Shown here: positions 8,357-17,488 of the stretch, piece after piece | Numbering within the stretch: the stretch's first letter is position 1 | Layout of the letters: each line of letters opens with the position of its first letter | Origin: Chloroflexota bacterium | GTDB taxonomy: Bacteria; Chloroflexota; UBA11872; VXOZ01 | Length of the DNA stretch: 64,000 bases | Reading direction: 5' to 3' | Assembly (NCBI GenBank): GCA_026710945.1 | Contig: JAPOQA010000039.1 | Location: 33,118 to 97,117, forward strand | Position numbers and translations under genes: made by a program | Notes under the pieces: model-generated | What the model was told of the DNA's origin: nothing | The model's database searches: none | The model's input: the letters and a program-made list of their open reading frames with translations, nothing else

Positions 8357-9766
8357 TTACTCCGCATCCTCATTGAGGATCTGGTTGGCGCGCTCGTCGG
8401 CTTGTGCCAGCGCGGTAGCGATTTCGATCTTGCCCATGACCGCATCGTCAAGCATCGGTCGAATTTCGGAATTCTGCTTTAAGAAGCGGCGGTAGGGGTA
8501 GACACCCGGCAGATTGGCAAGATCTTCAATCGTCTTCAACACCGGCTGGTCGGAGTAACCCTTGGTCCAGGCTGGATCAGCAAAGAAGTCGTGCCGCGGC
8601 GCGACTGTCTTGATGAGCTCAAGCCTGACAATTGCTACCTCAAGCCCGCAGAACCAGTTGATGAATTCAACCGCGCCGTCCGGGTTGCCCGCGCCGAGTG
8701 GCGTTACCACCGGGTTCATCCATGACGAGGTGGCAAACTGGCCGTCCGGGCCACCGGAGGACGGAAAACCGATCTGCCAATACTTGAAGTCGCGCGGCAC
8801 GCTGAAGTAGCGCAAGGTAGGTGTCGAGCTAATGTCGTGGTGCATGCCGGCCTGATTTGCCTGCAACAGCTTGTAGTGGTCGGGCACGGGGGCACCTTCG
8901 GGATCCTTGGCGCTGATTTCCTCCTTATTCCAGAGGTCAAAGAGGAACTGCAGCGTATCCCGCGCCTGCTCGGTGTTGTACTGTGCCTTGAATTGCTCCG
9001 CATCGTAAGCGCCGGTGCCTGTCGTGAGCACCCATCCCGCCCAGCGCGACAAGCCACCGACACCGGCAGGCAGCAAGAAGCCGGAGACAGAGACATCGTT
9101 GCCTTCCTTCTTGGTCATGGCACGGGCGGCAGAAACCAAGTCGGCCCAGTTATTGATGTCCCCACCATTCTCGTCAAGACCGGCGTCTAGGAGCAACTGG
9201 CCGTTGACGACGATCGAGGTCGACTCCGGCCCCATCACGGGAATACCGAACGTTGCGCCTTCAGCCTGGCGGAACTGGTGTGAAGCTTCGAAGAACTTAT
9301 CGTCCTGCAGTTCCGGGTACTGCGTCAGGTACGGCGAGTAATCCATCAAGATTCCCAGGTCCCAATGGTCACGGGCCCAGATGATGGAATTGAAAGACAC
9401 GTCCACCGGCGTACCAGCCGCGATGGTAGTGCGGAAGTGCTGGCGCACAGGCTCGATTGGGTCCCTGCCCACGTCCTCCACCGGAATGCCGGTGCGATTC
9501 GTGAACTCTTCCAAGGCCCAGGGCGTAAAACCATTCTGGTCTATGCGCGGAATCCACCAGTGCAGGAACTGGACCGGTGTGGCTTCCTCCGCCTGCTTCA
9601 TCTCCTCCTCGGCCTTGGGAGCCTCGGCTTCCTCGGCTTGTTCTTCCATTGCCGGGGCAGCCGTGCCGCCACAGGCCGCGGCGAGCAGAGCACCTGCGGT
9701 GCCAAGACCTATGCCGGCGAGCAGGTTTCGCCTGCTAAGTCCTTTGCGTTCATCCAAAGACTCCAT
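8357..9766 (-). CDS. Tat-exported lipoprotein, ABC solute-binding protein (copy 1)
   Basis: Extracellular substrate-binding lipoprotein of the sugar-type (family 1) class, 469 residues. The N-terminus has a twin-arginine motif (LSRRNLLAG, residues 10-18), a hydrophobic stretch and a lipobox LAAAC, followed by a Glu/Ala-rich linker. The mature part is Trp-rich, for example QFLHWWIPRID, as in carbohydrate-binding proteins. No permease or ATPase gene is adjacent, so partners must be elsewhere. It is a close paralogue of the next gene (roughly three-quarters identical by eye), showing a tandem duplication. It has its own promoter. Confidence 0.9.
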   Translation of the reverse strand: MESLDERKGLSRRNLLAGIGLGTAGALLAAACGGTAAPAMEEQAEEAEAPKAEEEMKQAEEATPVQFLHWWIPRIDQNGFTPWALEEFTNRTGIPVEDVGRDPIEPVRQHFRTTIAAGTPVDVSFNSIIWARDHWDLGILMDYSPYLTQYPELQDDKFFEASHQFRQAEGATFGIPVMGPESTSIVVNGQLLLDAGLDENGGDINNWADLVSAARAMTKKEGNDVSVSGFLLPAGVGGLSRWAGWVLTTGTGAYDAEQFKAQYNTEQARDTLQFLFDLWNKEEISAKDPEGAPVPDHYKLLQANQAGMHHDISSTPTLRYFSVPRDFKYWQIGFPSSGGPDGQFATSSWMNPVVTPLGAGNPDGAVEFINWFCGLEVAIVRLELIKTVAPRHDFFADPAWTKGYSDQPVLKTIEDLANLPGVYPYRRFLKQNSEIRPMLDDAVMGKIEIATALAQADERANQILNEDAE

Positions 9767-9821
9767 GGCAACCCTCCCATTCAGGTGCCGTACGTATACG
9801 GCTTCTAGTTACACTAAGTAG

Positions 9822-9850
9822 ATGCTACGAATTTGATTGTGTACTGTCAA
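9822..9850 (-). promoter_or_regulatory. Promoter of solute-binding protein copy 1
   Basis: TTGACA at 9850-9845 and TAGCAT at 9827-9822 on the minus strand, with a 17-base spacer. The -35 is a perfect match to the sigma-70 consensus and the -10 matches in four of six. It lies about 55 bases upstream of the start codon. Confidence 0.65.
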
Positions 9851-10033
9851 GTGGGGAAGCTGCATGGAGCCTCTGTTCTAGAAAATAGCAACCCCGAAAG
9901 CTGTGGCAAGCCTCCGTAAGTAAACTCGAAGTTGCATAGGAGGCAAAGAGTATAAGGATGGACCAATTGAACAGAACCTTGCATGGGTTGTGCCGATCAG
10001 TTAACAGCAACAAATGCGATCACACCGAACAAC

Positions 10034-10063
10034 AAAGGGGGCGCACAATTGTGCGCCCCCTTT
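10034..10063 (-). terminator. Strong intrinsic terminator after copy 2
   Basis: A perfect 30-base palindrome (AAAGGGGGCGCAC on one side, mirrored on the other, central AATT). On the minus strand it is followed by TTTGTTGTT. It begins 36 bases past the stop of the second solute-binding gene and would stop readthrough into copy 1. Confidence 0.85.
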
Positions 10064-10099
10064 CAATCTTCAACTATGCATTAGCAGTATAAGCAGTGC

Positions 10100-11506
10100 T
10101 TACTCCGCTGGCTCGTTAAGGATCTGGTTGGCCAACTCGTCCGCTTGAGCAAGTGCTGAAGCAACTTCCAACTCGCCGCGATACGCAGCCTCGAGAATAG
10201 GCCGCACTTCGCTGTTTTGCTTCAGGAAGCGGCGGAACGGGTAAACGCCCGGCAGCTTAGCGAGATCTTCGCGTGTCTGGAGCACGGGAAGGTCCGCAAC
10301 GCCAGCGGTCCACGCTTCATGGGCAAAGAGATCGAGACGCGGGGAGACGGCCTTATTGACTTCGATCTTATGCAAGGCCACTTCGAGTCCGCAGAACCAA
10401 TTGATGAACTCAACCGCTCCGTCCGGATTGCCCGCGCCTAGTGGCGTGACGACCGGATTCATCCAGGACGCTGTGGCAAACTGACCGCCATCAGAAGGTC
10501 CGGGATACCCAATCTGCCAATACTTGAAGTCGCGAGGAACATCAAAGTAGCGCAGCGTGGGGGTCGAGCTAATGTCATAGTGCATGCCGGCCTGGTTTGC
10601 CTGCAGCAGCTTGTAGTGGTCCGGCACGCTATCGCCATCGGGCGTCTTTGCGCTGACATCTTCACGGTTCCAAAGGTCGTGCAGGAACTGGAGCGTGTCG
10701 CGCGCCTGTTCTGTGTTGTATTGTGCCGTGAATTGCTCAGCATCATACGCGCCGGTACCTGTAGTGAGTACCCACGCCGCCCAGCGGGCGAGCGCCACGT
10801 TATTCGGCAACAGGAAGCCGGAAACTGCGACCTGGTTACCTTCGCGCTTCGTCATAGCGCGTGCGGCCGTCAACAAGTCATCCCAATTGTTGATGTCGCC
10901 GCCATTCTCGTCCATGCCGATGTCAATCAGCAACTGGCCGTTGACGACGATTGACTGCGACTCCGGCCCCATGACGGGAATACCGAAGGTCGCACCCTCA
11001 GCCTTGCGGAACTGATGCGAAGCTTCGAAGTACTGGTCGTCCTGAATGTGAGGATACTGAGTCAGATATGGCCCGTAGTCCATCAGCAAGCCCAGGTCCC
11101 AGTGATCGCGGGCCCAAATGATGGAGTTGAAGGCCACGTCCACTGGCGTACCGGCCGCGATGGTCGTGCGGAAATGCTGGCGCAGGGGCTCGATCGGGTC
11201 CCTGCCCACGTCCTCCACCGGAATGCCGGTGCGATTCGTGAACTCTTCCAAGGCCCACGGTACCAGTCCGCCTGGGTCAATGCGGGAAATCCACCAGTGC
11301 AGGAACTGCACGGGAGGGGCTTCCTCGGCCATCTTCGCTTCTTCTTCGGCCTTGGGAGCTTCCGCTTCCTCGGCTTGTTCTTCCATTACAGGTGCAGCCG
11401 TGCCGCCGCAGGCCGCAATCACGAAGGCACCAGCGGTGCCAAGTCCCAAGCCGGCCAGCAGCCGTCGTCTGCTTAGTCCACTAGGGGTGTTCGATGATTC
11501 CATCAA
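10100..11506 (-). CDS. Tat-exported lipoprotein, ABC solute-binding protein (copy 2)
   Basis: Paralogue of the protein at 8357-9766, 468 residues, with the same layout: twin-arginine motif LSRRRLLAG, hydrophobic segment, lipobox IAAC, Glu/Ala-rich linker, then the binding domain starting VQFLHWWISRID. Long blocks are identical between copies, for example EEFTNRTGIPVEDVGRDPIE. Differences cluster in the second half (loop after SGFLLP and the segment after GLEVA), which may alter ligand choice. It has a consensus promoter upstream and a strong terminator downstream, so it is an independent, probably highly expressed unit. Confidence 0.9.
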   Translation of the reverse strand: MMESSNTPSGLSRRRLLAGLGLGTAGAFVIAACGGTAAPVMEEQAEEAEAPKAEEEAKMAEEAPPVQFLHWWISRIDPGGLVPWALEEFTNRTGIPVEDVGRDPIEPLRQHFRTTIAAGTPVDVAFNSIIWARDHWDLGLLMDYGPYLTQYPHIQDDQYFEASHQFRKAEGATFGIPVMGPESQSIVVNGQLLIDIGMDENGGDINNWDDLLTAARAMTKREGNQVAVSGFLLPNNVALARWAAWVLTTGTGAYDAEQFTAQYNTEQARDTLQFLHDLWNREDVSAKTPDGDSVPDHYKLLQANQAGMHYDISSTPTLRYFDVPRDFKYWQIGYPGPSDGGQFATASWMNPVVTPLGAGNPDGAVEFINWFCGLEVALHKIEVNKAVSPRLDLFAHEAWTAGVADLPVLQTREDLAKLPGVYPFRRFLKQNSEVRPILEAAYRGELEVASALAQADELANQILNEPAE

Positions 11507-11563
11507 AGAGCCTCCTCGGTACGGGGCGGTGCCCCAAATTCAGAGTGTCCTAATCCGGTAGCG

Positions 11564-11592
11564 ATTATAGTTAAGCACTGTCACACTGTCAA
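11564..11592 (-). promoter_or_regulatory. Consensus promoter of solute-binding protein copy 2
   Basis: On the minus strand TTGACA (11592-11587), 17 bases, TATAAT (11569-11564): a perfect match to the bacterial housekeeping consensus at both boxes. It lies about 58 bases upstream of the ATG at 11506. Confidence 0.85.
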
Positions 11593-11763
11593 GTTTGGAC
11601 ATCGCTTATCGGGGAAGCCATGCTTGGTCTGCACCCTCACCTGCTGCGGGTGCCGCACTTGTGTAACACCGTTGCAACTGGTTCGGGTATAGTATTAGTG
11701 TGAGCCTAGTAGGATTCCCCTGAGTGGTGGCTTCTCTCTTCCATGTAACGCCCGCTGTAGGCT

Positions 11764-13389
11764 ATGGCAAGCTCTATTCCAAGTAGCCGGGTCGTCTATG
11801 CCAGCCACGGCGACGATATCGCGGCAGTTCTCGTTAAGCTCCAGCGCAAGCGCGGCACTTCAGTCGTGCTGGTTGGAAACAATTGCCCGGCACTGCATGA
11901 CAGGGAGAATCTGGAGTTCCTACAGCGCCAAGCAACTGACCTGGAGCTTGACCTTACGCTGGTGTGTGGCGATCGTGGCGTTCGCGATTCCGCAAGTGAC
12001 CTGGGCATCAAGGTGGTCAACTCTTTGGGCGCGCTGCACGCGCCTGAGCAACCGGGTCGTGCCCTGGAACCTGCAATCGCCGGTAGTGCTTCACGCAAGA
12101 TCGCTAAAACTCGCGCTGAGGTGTCCGACGTTGCCGAAAATACTATTCGAGCCAATCAGGCTGCCAGGGTTGCGACGGGTCAGTCAAACAAGCGGGGAGG
12201 CAGAGGGTCTCTCTCCATAGAACGATCGTTCTCAAGCATTCTTGCATTGGCCACAGTAGTTTCGGTGCTGTTGTTCATTGTGTGGGGAGCGTTTTATTTG
12301 GTGCTTCCTAGCGCCGCGATTAAACTGACACCTGTGCAGCAACGCTATAGCACGGTGCTGCAGTTGTTGGCAGATCCGCAGGTAAGCCGCCTTAACGCTG
12401 CAACCGGTCAGGTGCCTGCGCAATTGGTGGTCATCGAAGAGACGGATGAGATGACAGTACCCGCTACGGGGAAGAGAAACGAGCCGACCGGACGGGCAGA
12501 GGGATCTGTCGTCTTCCGCAATCGGATTTCGCAGCGAGTTGTTGTTCCAAAGGGGACAATAGTTCTTACCAATGAGAACCGGCGGTATGTGACCGCTGCG
12601 GAGGTCAATGTCCCGCCTACTTCCGGCGCGAGCAGTGAGTTAGTGGGGCGACGGGTGGCGGTCGTCGCTGAGGAGCCAGGTCCTATCGGCAACGTGGGGC
12701 CCAGCGTGATCACGCACATAGAGGACCAGTCACTCAACCAGCGCTTAATTGTCAATAACGATTTTCCAATTCAGGGTGGCGGGGAGCGTGTTGTCACCTT
12801 TGTGACAGAACAGGACCGGCTGCAGCTTTTCGAGCAACTTCGCCACCTCCTCATGCAGCGGGTTTGGCAGCAACTGGGTGGGGTCGTTAACCCCGTCGAA
12901 AGCAGTTTCGTGCCCTGGGATGATGACGTCATCGTTGACGAAGCGAACTATGATAGAACAGTAGGTGAAGAGAGCGACCAAGTGACGTTGCGTATGAGAG
13001 TAAAGCTGCGCGGCACCGCTTTTTCTAACATATACCTGGAAGAAGTAGCACCAATCATTCTGGCACGAATCGTGGAGAATCAATTTGAAGCACATGTGCT
13101 GGTTTCCGATACCGTTGTCTTGGGCAATCCACATGTGAATAGCATTACTGATGGTGTCATCCAGCTTACTTTGGAGGCTCAGGGAGATATATTGTCTGCA
13201 TGGGACCATGGTAGGATCCGGCGAGATCTCGCGAACAAGACGCTTGAGGAAGCTGAAAGCTACTTGGGCAATTTGACGGGAGTCGGTGACTTTGTGCTCG
13301 AAATGGGGCCGGACTGGTACGATCGCATGCCGCGGCTGTGGTTTCGTATCGACATAGAAGTGAGGGAGCCGATTCGACTGGCTGCCTGA
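11764..13389 (+). CDS. Baseplate-J/gp47-like membrane protein
   Basis: A 541-residue protein of the type annotated as baseplate J-like in Chloroflexota, where it commonly precedes ruvX and mltG. The first 120 residues look like a small alpha/beta domain (SSRVVYASHGDDIAAVL, LVGNNC, LVCGDRGV). One membrane segment lies about residues 158-182 (ILALATVVSVLLFIVWGAF). The rest is predicted extracellular beta-rich repeats; PKGTIVLTNENRRYVTAAEV resembles the gp47 core. Despite the name nothing here indicates a phage. ATG at 11764 follows no clear ribosome site. Function unknown; the context suggests envelope biology. Confidence 0.75.
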   Translation: MASSIPSSRVVYASHGDDIAAVLVKLQRKRGTSVVLVGNNCPALHDRENLEFLQRQATDLELDLTLVCGDRGVRDSASDLGIKVVNSLGALHAPEQPGRALEPAIAGSASRKIAKTRAEVSDVAENTIRANQAARVATGQSNKRGGRGSLSIERSFSSILALATVVSVLLFIVWGAFYLVLPSAAIKLTPVQQRYSTVLQLLADPQVSRLNAATGQVPAQLVVIEETDEMTVPATGKRNEPTGRAEGSVVFRNRISQRVVVPKGTIVLTNENRRYVTAAEVNVPPTSGASSELVGRRVAVVAEEPGPIGNVGPSVITHIEDQSLNQRLIVNNDFPIQGGGERVVTFVTEQDRLQLFEQLRHLLMQRVWQQLGGVVNPVESSFVPWDDDVIVDEANYDRTVGEESDQVTLRMRVKLRGTAFSNIYLEEVAPIILARIVENQFEAHVLVSDTVVLGNPHVNSITDGVIQLTLEAQGDILSAWDHGRIRRDLANKTLEEAESYLGNLTGVGDFVLEMGPDWYDRMPRLWFRIDIEVREPIRLAA

Positions 13390-13407
13390 GACGTTTAGTC
13401 ATTAACT

Positions 13408-13851
13408 ATGCGGATACTTTGTCTCGACATTGGTGAACGACGTATCGGTGTGGCCTGCGGAGACTCCCGCGTTGGTATCGCAACGCCACTGACGACAATT
13501 CAGCGGCGCTCGTGGCATCAGGATAGTGCTGCGGTGCGACGACTGTTCAACGAGCAACAGGCAGACACGCTGGTGGTAGGCCTGCCGATTAGTCTGGATG
13601 GGGCCCTGCACTACCAGGGAGAACGCGTAAAGAAAGAAGGTGAGCGCTTCGGGCAGGCGCTTGGCATGTCGATAGTCTTTTGGGATGAGCGATTTTCGAC
13701 AGTTATTGCAGAGGAGCGGCTGGAAGCTAGTCCCACCGCAGCACGCCGCAAATCTCCGCTCGATGCCGCTGCAGCCGCAGTAATCCTTGAATCCTACTTT
13801 GCGGCGCAGCAGGAAGCGGGTGACTCTTCCTTGCCCGGGATTTGCCAGTGA
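13408..13851 (+). CDS. ruvX: RuvX/YqgF putative Holliday-junction or pre-rRNA nuclease
   Basis: RNase H-fold protein of 147 residues, standard size for the family. LDIGERRIGVA (residues 6-16) carries the first acidic residue, Asp7. WDERFST supplies Glu94. SPLDAAAA supplies Asp119. These match the family's acidic triad. It acts in the cytoplasm in 16S rRNA 5' maturation or DNA repair, depending on the organism studied. It sits 18 bases after the baseplate-J-like gene and 16 bases before mltG, so the three are probably co-transcribed. Confidence 0.92.
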   Translation: MRILCLDIGERRIGVACGDSRVGIATPLTTIQRRSWHQDSAAVRRLFNEQQADTLVVGLPISLDGALHYQGERVKKEGERFGQALGMSIVFWDERFSTVIAEERLEASPTAARRKSPLDAAAAAVILESYFAAQQEAGDSSLPGICQ

Positions 13852-13867
13852 CTTGTATGATGGTTGT

Positions 13868-14917
13868 ATGGGAAACTACGTAACGCGGCGCATTTTACTT
13901 CGCACGATTATTGTGGCGGCTCCTGTCTCGCTGGCTGCAGGCTGCGGGATTGGGGATCGGATTGCCGACGCCGTTGCCGGCCCGGAGAGCGAAGACAACA
14001 CCGAGGTTGTCCTAGAAATTCCTCTCGGCAGTACCACGGAACAGATAGCAAATCAGTTAAGGGATGCGGGAGTAATCCGTAGTGCTTTGGCGTTCCGCCT
14101 GCGTGCACGCCAAAGCGGCCTGGACGGGTCCTTTCAGGCCGGTCAACACGTGTTGCGCCGGAACATGAGCGCTGACGAAGCTATCCAGGCGCTGCAGAAA
14201 GCGGAAGTACAGGACAGGGCACTGACTCTCATCGAAGGCTGGCGACGGGAGGAAATCGCGGCGTACCTGCAAACGCAGCGTCTGCTCAACGCAAGTGAGT
14301 TTCTCGCACTAACTGCAAGCGCGAATTACGAGCGTGATTTCTTGGCAGATCTACCGGCTACATCCACACTGGAAGGCTTTCTCTTTCCCGATACGTATCG
14401 CATTGAGAACGAGACTACGACAACTCAATTCATCGAGAGTCTCTTGGATCAGTTTTCTCGCAAGATTGGCGGCGGGGTGGACAATGGCTTCCAGGCAAAC
14501 GGGCTGAGCACGTACCAAGCAGTTACCCTGGCTGCTATCGTCGAACGCGAAGCGCAAGTTGCAGCCGAACGCCCTGTGATTGCGAGCGTCTTCTATAATC
14601 GTCTGCGCATAGGCATGCCCTTGCAAGCAGATCCCACCGTTCAGTATGCCCTTGGCTATCAAGAGTCAGAAGGACGGTGGTGGAAGCGAGCGCTGACCTA
14701 TGACGATCTGAGAGTAGCGTCACCGTTTAACACCTATGCGAACGCAGGTCTACCGCCCGGCCCCATTTGCAATCCCGGCCTGGCCTCGCTGCAAGCAGTG
14801 TCGGCTCCCGCAACAACTGACTTCTACTATTTTGTGGCGGTCGGTGACGGTTCCCATGTCTTTAGTCGCACGCTCGATGAGCATAATGCCAACGTGCGCA
14901 AGTACCAGTCTTCCTGA
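13868..14917 (+). CDS. mltG: Endolytic murein transglycosylase MltG-like lipoprotein
   Basis: Cleaves nascent glycan strands at the membrane and so sets peptidoglycan chain length. The ATG at 13868 gives a 349-residue protein with a short signal and lipobox LAAGC, Cys26. The frame is open back to 13787, but that start would overlap ruvX and bury the signal. A LysM-like domain covers about residues 45-115. The YceG core follows with EGFLFPDTYRI about 169-179 and the catalytic Glu226 in AAIVEREA. Most MltG proteins are anchored by a transmembrane helix, so a lipoprotein form is a modest variation. Confidence 0.9.
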   Translation: MGNYVTRRILLRTIIVAAPVSLAAGCGIGDRIADAVAGPESEDNTEVVLEIPLGSTTEQIANQLRDAGVIRSALAFRLRARQSGLDGSFQAGQHVLRRNMSADEAIQALQKAEVQDRALTLIEGWRREEIAAYLQTQRLLNASEFLALTASANYERDFLADLPATSTLEGFLFPDTYRIENETTTTQFIESLLDQFSRKIGGGVDNGFQANGLSTYQAVTLAAIVEREAQVAAERPVIASVFYNRLRIGMPLQADPTVQYALGYQESEGRWWKRALTYDDLRVASPFNTYANAGLPPGPICNPGLASLQAVSAPATTDFYYFVAVGDGSHVFSRTLDEHNANVRKYQSS

Positions 14918-14993
14918 GTTAGAAAAGTGACACTGTCTGGCATATTGGGTGAAATGCCCATTTGCATTCGTTAACGCGGGTACGGAAACCGAG

Positions 14994-15041
14994 ATGTTTT
15001 GCCAATCCTCAATTTGACATTGACCGCATTTGGCAAACATC
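14994..15041. repeat. Inverted repeat flanked by a 10-base direct repeat
   Basis: ATGTTTTGCCAA and TTGGCAAACAT form an inverted repeat with a bulge and a loop of about 24 bases. GAGTTAGAAA occurs on both sides (14916-14925 and 15047-15056). It could be a terminator after mltG or the remains of a small mobile unit. Confidence 0.4.
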
Positions 15042-15109
15042 CCCAAGAGTTAGAAATCGTTGCCTGCGTACGGTGATCGATTGTACCTGAGTACATACCT
15101 CAAGCGAGT

Positions 15110-17329
15110 TTGAGTTTGGTTGTTTTTGACACGCTGCCTCCTGAAATCGAGGCCCAGTGGAGTGAATTGATCTTGCCCGGCGAGGAGACGCTCCTTGTCG
15201 CTATGTCGGACATCCGGCATGATGGTCGTTTCGGCGTGCGCTGGATGATGCTAACCAATCAGCGTGTCGTTGTGTTGCCTCACTTGTCACCGGGAATTGA
15301 CGGCGCAGTGAGCGTGGACCTTGCCGAGATATCGGACGCCCGCGCAGAGCCACTTGTGGGCGGCGGTCGCCTTGAAGTTAGCCGGAACGGGTATTTCACG
15401 CCCGTCATCGAATACTCGAGCTCCCTGGGCGCAAAGTTCACCGAGATTGCCCGCGGCATACAACAGCTTGCCAAAGACGAGCCTTTCGCCGTTTCGACGG
15501 ACATTCCTCGCGCACGCTGTCAGAAGTGCCAGGCACTCTTGCCGGACAGGGAACGCAACTGTCCTCGCTGCGTGCGCAAAATGGCGGTGATGCTGCGCAT
15601 TGCCAGCTATTTAAAGCCCTATAAGGGCTTGGCAGCAATTCTGGTTCTTGCTACCCTGGGCCGCGCGCTTGTCCAGCTCACGCCTCCGCTTATCACGCAG
15701 TACTTGATTGACAGCGTACTTGTGCCTCGAGAGAACTTCGCCCTGCTTGCCTGGCTCGTAGCAGCGCTTGTTGCGGCAAACCTGGCAACCAGCGGTCTTG
15801 AAGTCGTCGGTAGTTGGGTTGGCGCGTGGCTGAGCACACGTGTAATTGCCAATATGCGCGCGCAACTCTATCAGGTCCTGGAACGTATGTCGCTGACATT
15901 CCATAATCGCAAAGGGCAGGGAAACCTGCTTTCACTTGTCACGCGGGATACCGAGAGTCTGAACTACTTTCTCATTGATGGCGCGCCCTATATGGTTGTC
16001 AATAGTGTCATGCTCTTGGGTGTGCTCGTCATTCTGCTCTTGATGAGTTGGCAGGTAACCCTCTTCGTCTTACTGCCGGTGCCGTTCGTCGTGCTGGGAG
16101 GTACAGCGCTGGTGAAGCGCATGCGCGTGCTGTGGTCGCGGGTTTCGCAGAACTGGGCGCTCTTGCATGGCCAGCTAAACGAATCGCTCCTCGGCATCCG
16201 CGTTGCCAAGGCCTTTGCGCAGGAAGAGGCCGAGATTGGCCGCTTCGAGCGCCGCAACGAAGCGGTTGCCAGGGCAACAGTCCATGAGGCGCGATTTTGG
16301 GATAGCTCCTTCGCGATACTGAATTTCGTCACCGGCGCGGGGGTTTTCATCGCTTGGTTCGCCGGTGGCAGCGCGGTGATCGGCGGTGATCTTTCGCTTG
16401 GAACGCTAATCGCTTTCATCCAATACCTTTGGATGCTCTACGGACCCTTGCAGTGGTTCAACCGGATCTACAACTGGATGTCGCGGGCACTGGTGGGGGC
16501 CGACCGCATTTTCGACGTCATGGACACGCCGACTGAACCCTTCGCGCAGCCGGGCAAGCTCACTCCCTGCCCGCTACGGGGAGAAGTGGAGTTTCGCCAG
16601 GTGACTTTTGGCTACGACAAGACGAAACCGGTGCTCAAGAAAGTAAATCTACACGTTCAGCCCGGCGAGATGGTCGGGTTGGTGGGAAAATCGGGAGCGG
16701 GCAAGAGCACGACGGCGCACCTGGTATGCCGCTTCTACGAGGCAGATCACGGCGCGGTGCTCATCGACGGCATAGACATTCGCGACATCGAGTTGACCTG
16801 CCTGCGGGACCAGATCGGCGTGGTGCTTCAGGAGCCGTTCCTCTTTAGCGGCACTATTCTTGAGAATATTCGCTACTCTAAGCCAGCGGCCGAATTGCCG
16901 GAGGTGATCGCCGCCGCCCGAGCGGCCAATGCCCATGACTTCATAGTGGCCAAGCCCGAGGGATACGATACGCTCGTGGGCGAGCGGGGCAATCGCCTGT
17001 CGGTTGGCGAGAAGCAGCGCGTTTCGATTGCGCGCGCGGTTCTCAAAGATCCGCGCATTCTCATTCTCGATGAAGCGACCGCATCGGTAGACACCGAAAC
17101 GGAGTTCGCAATTCAGCAGGCCATCAGTCGTTTGATCAAGGGCCGCACGACTTTTGCCATAGCGCACCGGCTTTCCACACTGCGCAATGCGGACCGGCTC
17201 GTCGTTATGGATGATGGTGCTGTCGCTGAGATCGGCACGCACGATGAACTCCTGGCAAAGCGCGGCATATATTCCAAATTGGTTGAGATGCAGCGTACGG
17301 TTTCCCGTTTGCGGGCGGTTGAACGCTAG
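15110..17329 (+). CDS. ABC exporter with N-terminal PH-like and zinc-ribbon domains
   Basis: Homodimeric-type ABC exporter of 739 residues. Residues about 1-130 resemble a bacterial PH-like domain (MMLTNQRVVVLPH). A zinc ribbon follows, with Cys137, Cys140, Cys151 and Cys154 (CQKC...CPRC). Six membrane helices span about 165-440. The ATPase domain has Walker A GKSGAGKST (526-534), signature LSVGE (630-634, instead of LSGGQ) and Walker B ILILDEA. The TTG at 15110 is the likely start. The next gene is a DUF1854 protein, and this pairing is known in other bacteria, where it has been annotated as cyanophycin-associated; no cyanophycin gene is seen here. Substrate unknown. Confidence 0.88.
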   Translation: MSLVVFDTLPPEIEAQWSELILPGEETLLVAMSDIRHDGRFGVRWMMLTNQRVVVLPHLSPGIDGAVSVDLAEISDARAEPLVGGGRLEVSRNGYFTPVIEYSSSLGAKFTEIARGIQQLAKDEPFAVSTDIPRARCQKCQALLPDRERNCPRCVRKMAVMLRIASYLKPYKGLAAILVLATLGRALVQLTPPLITQYLIDSVLVPRENFALLAWLVAALVAANLATSGLEVVGSWVGAWLSTRVIANMRAQLYQVLERMSLTFHNRKGQGNLLSLVTRDTESLNYFLIDGAPYMVVNSVMLLGVLVILLLMSWQVTLFVLLPVPFVVLGGTALVKRMRVLWSRVSQNWALLHGQLNESLLGIRVAKAFAQEEAEIGRFERRNEAVARATVHEARFWDSSFAILNFVTGAGVFIAWFAGGSAVIGGDLSLGTLIAFIQYLWMLYGPLQWFNRIYNWMSRALVGADRIFDVMDTPTEPFAQPGKLTPCPLRGEVEFRQVTFGYDKTKPVLKKVNLHVQPGEMVGLVGKSGAGKSTTAHLVCRFYEADHGAVLIDGIDIRDIELTCLRDQIGVVLQEPFLFSGTILENIRYSKPAAELPEVIAAARAANAHDFIVAKPEGYDTLVGERGNRLSVGEKQRVSIARAVLKDPRILILDEATASVDTETEFAIQQAISRLIKGRTTFAIAHRLSTLRNADRLVVMDDGAVAEIGTHDELLAKRGIYSKLVEMQRTVSRLRAVER

Positions 17330-17488
17330 GGCCTGAATTGCGCGGGCAAAGTCAATTGTGGACGTAGAGTTTTGGGACCATAGTGCCGTTAACCCGTTGG
17401 CTAGCGCATGAACGCAGCGCTCACTGGCAACCATCATCAAACTAGGATTGAAGCCGCCTGTTCCGGCAAGTGGCAATAGAGGCTTTCC

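Larger units (their letters stand above)
9767..10099. other. Intergenic gap between the two solute-binding genes
   Basis: Holds the promoter of copy 1 (9822-9850) and the terminator of copy 2 (10034-10063). The remaining roughly 180 bases show nothing recognisable. Confidence 0.6.

Noticed and set aside
11764..13389. Prophage or tailocin baseplate gene
   Set aside because: The name comes from a shared domain only. A membrane segment and the ruvX-mltG context, with no other phage genes, point to a chromosomal envelope protein.
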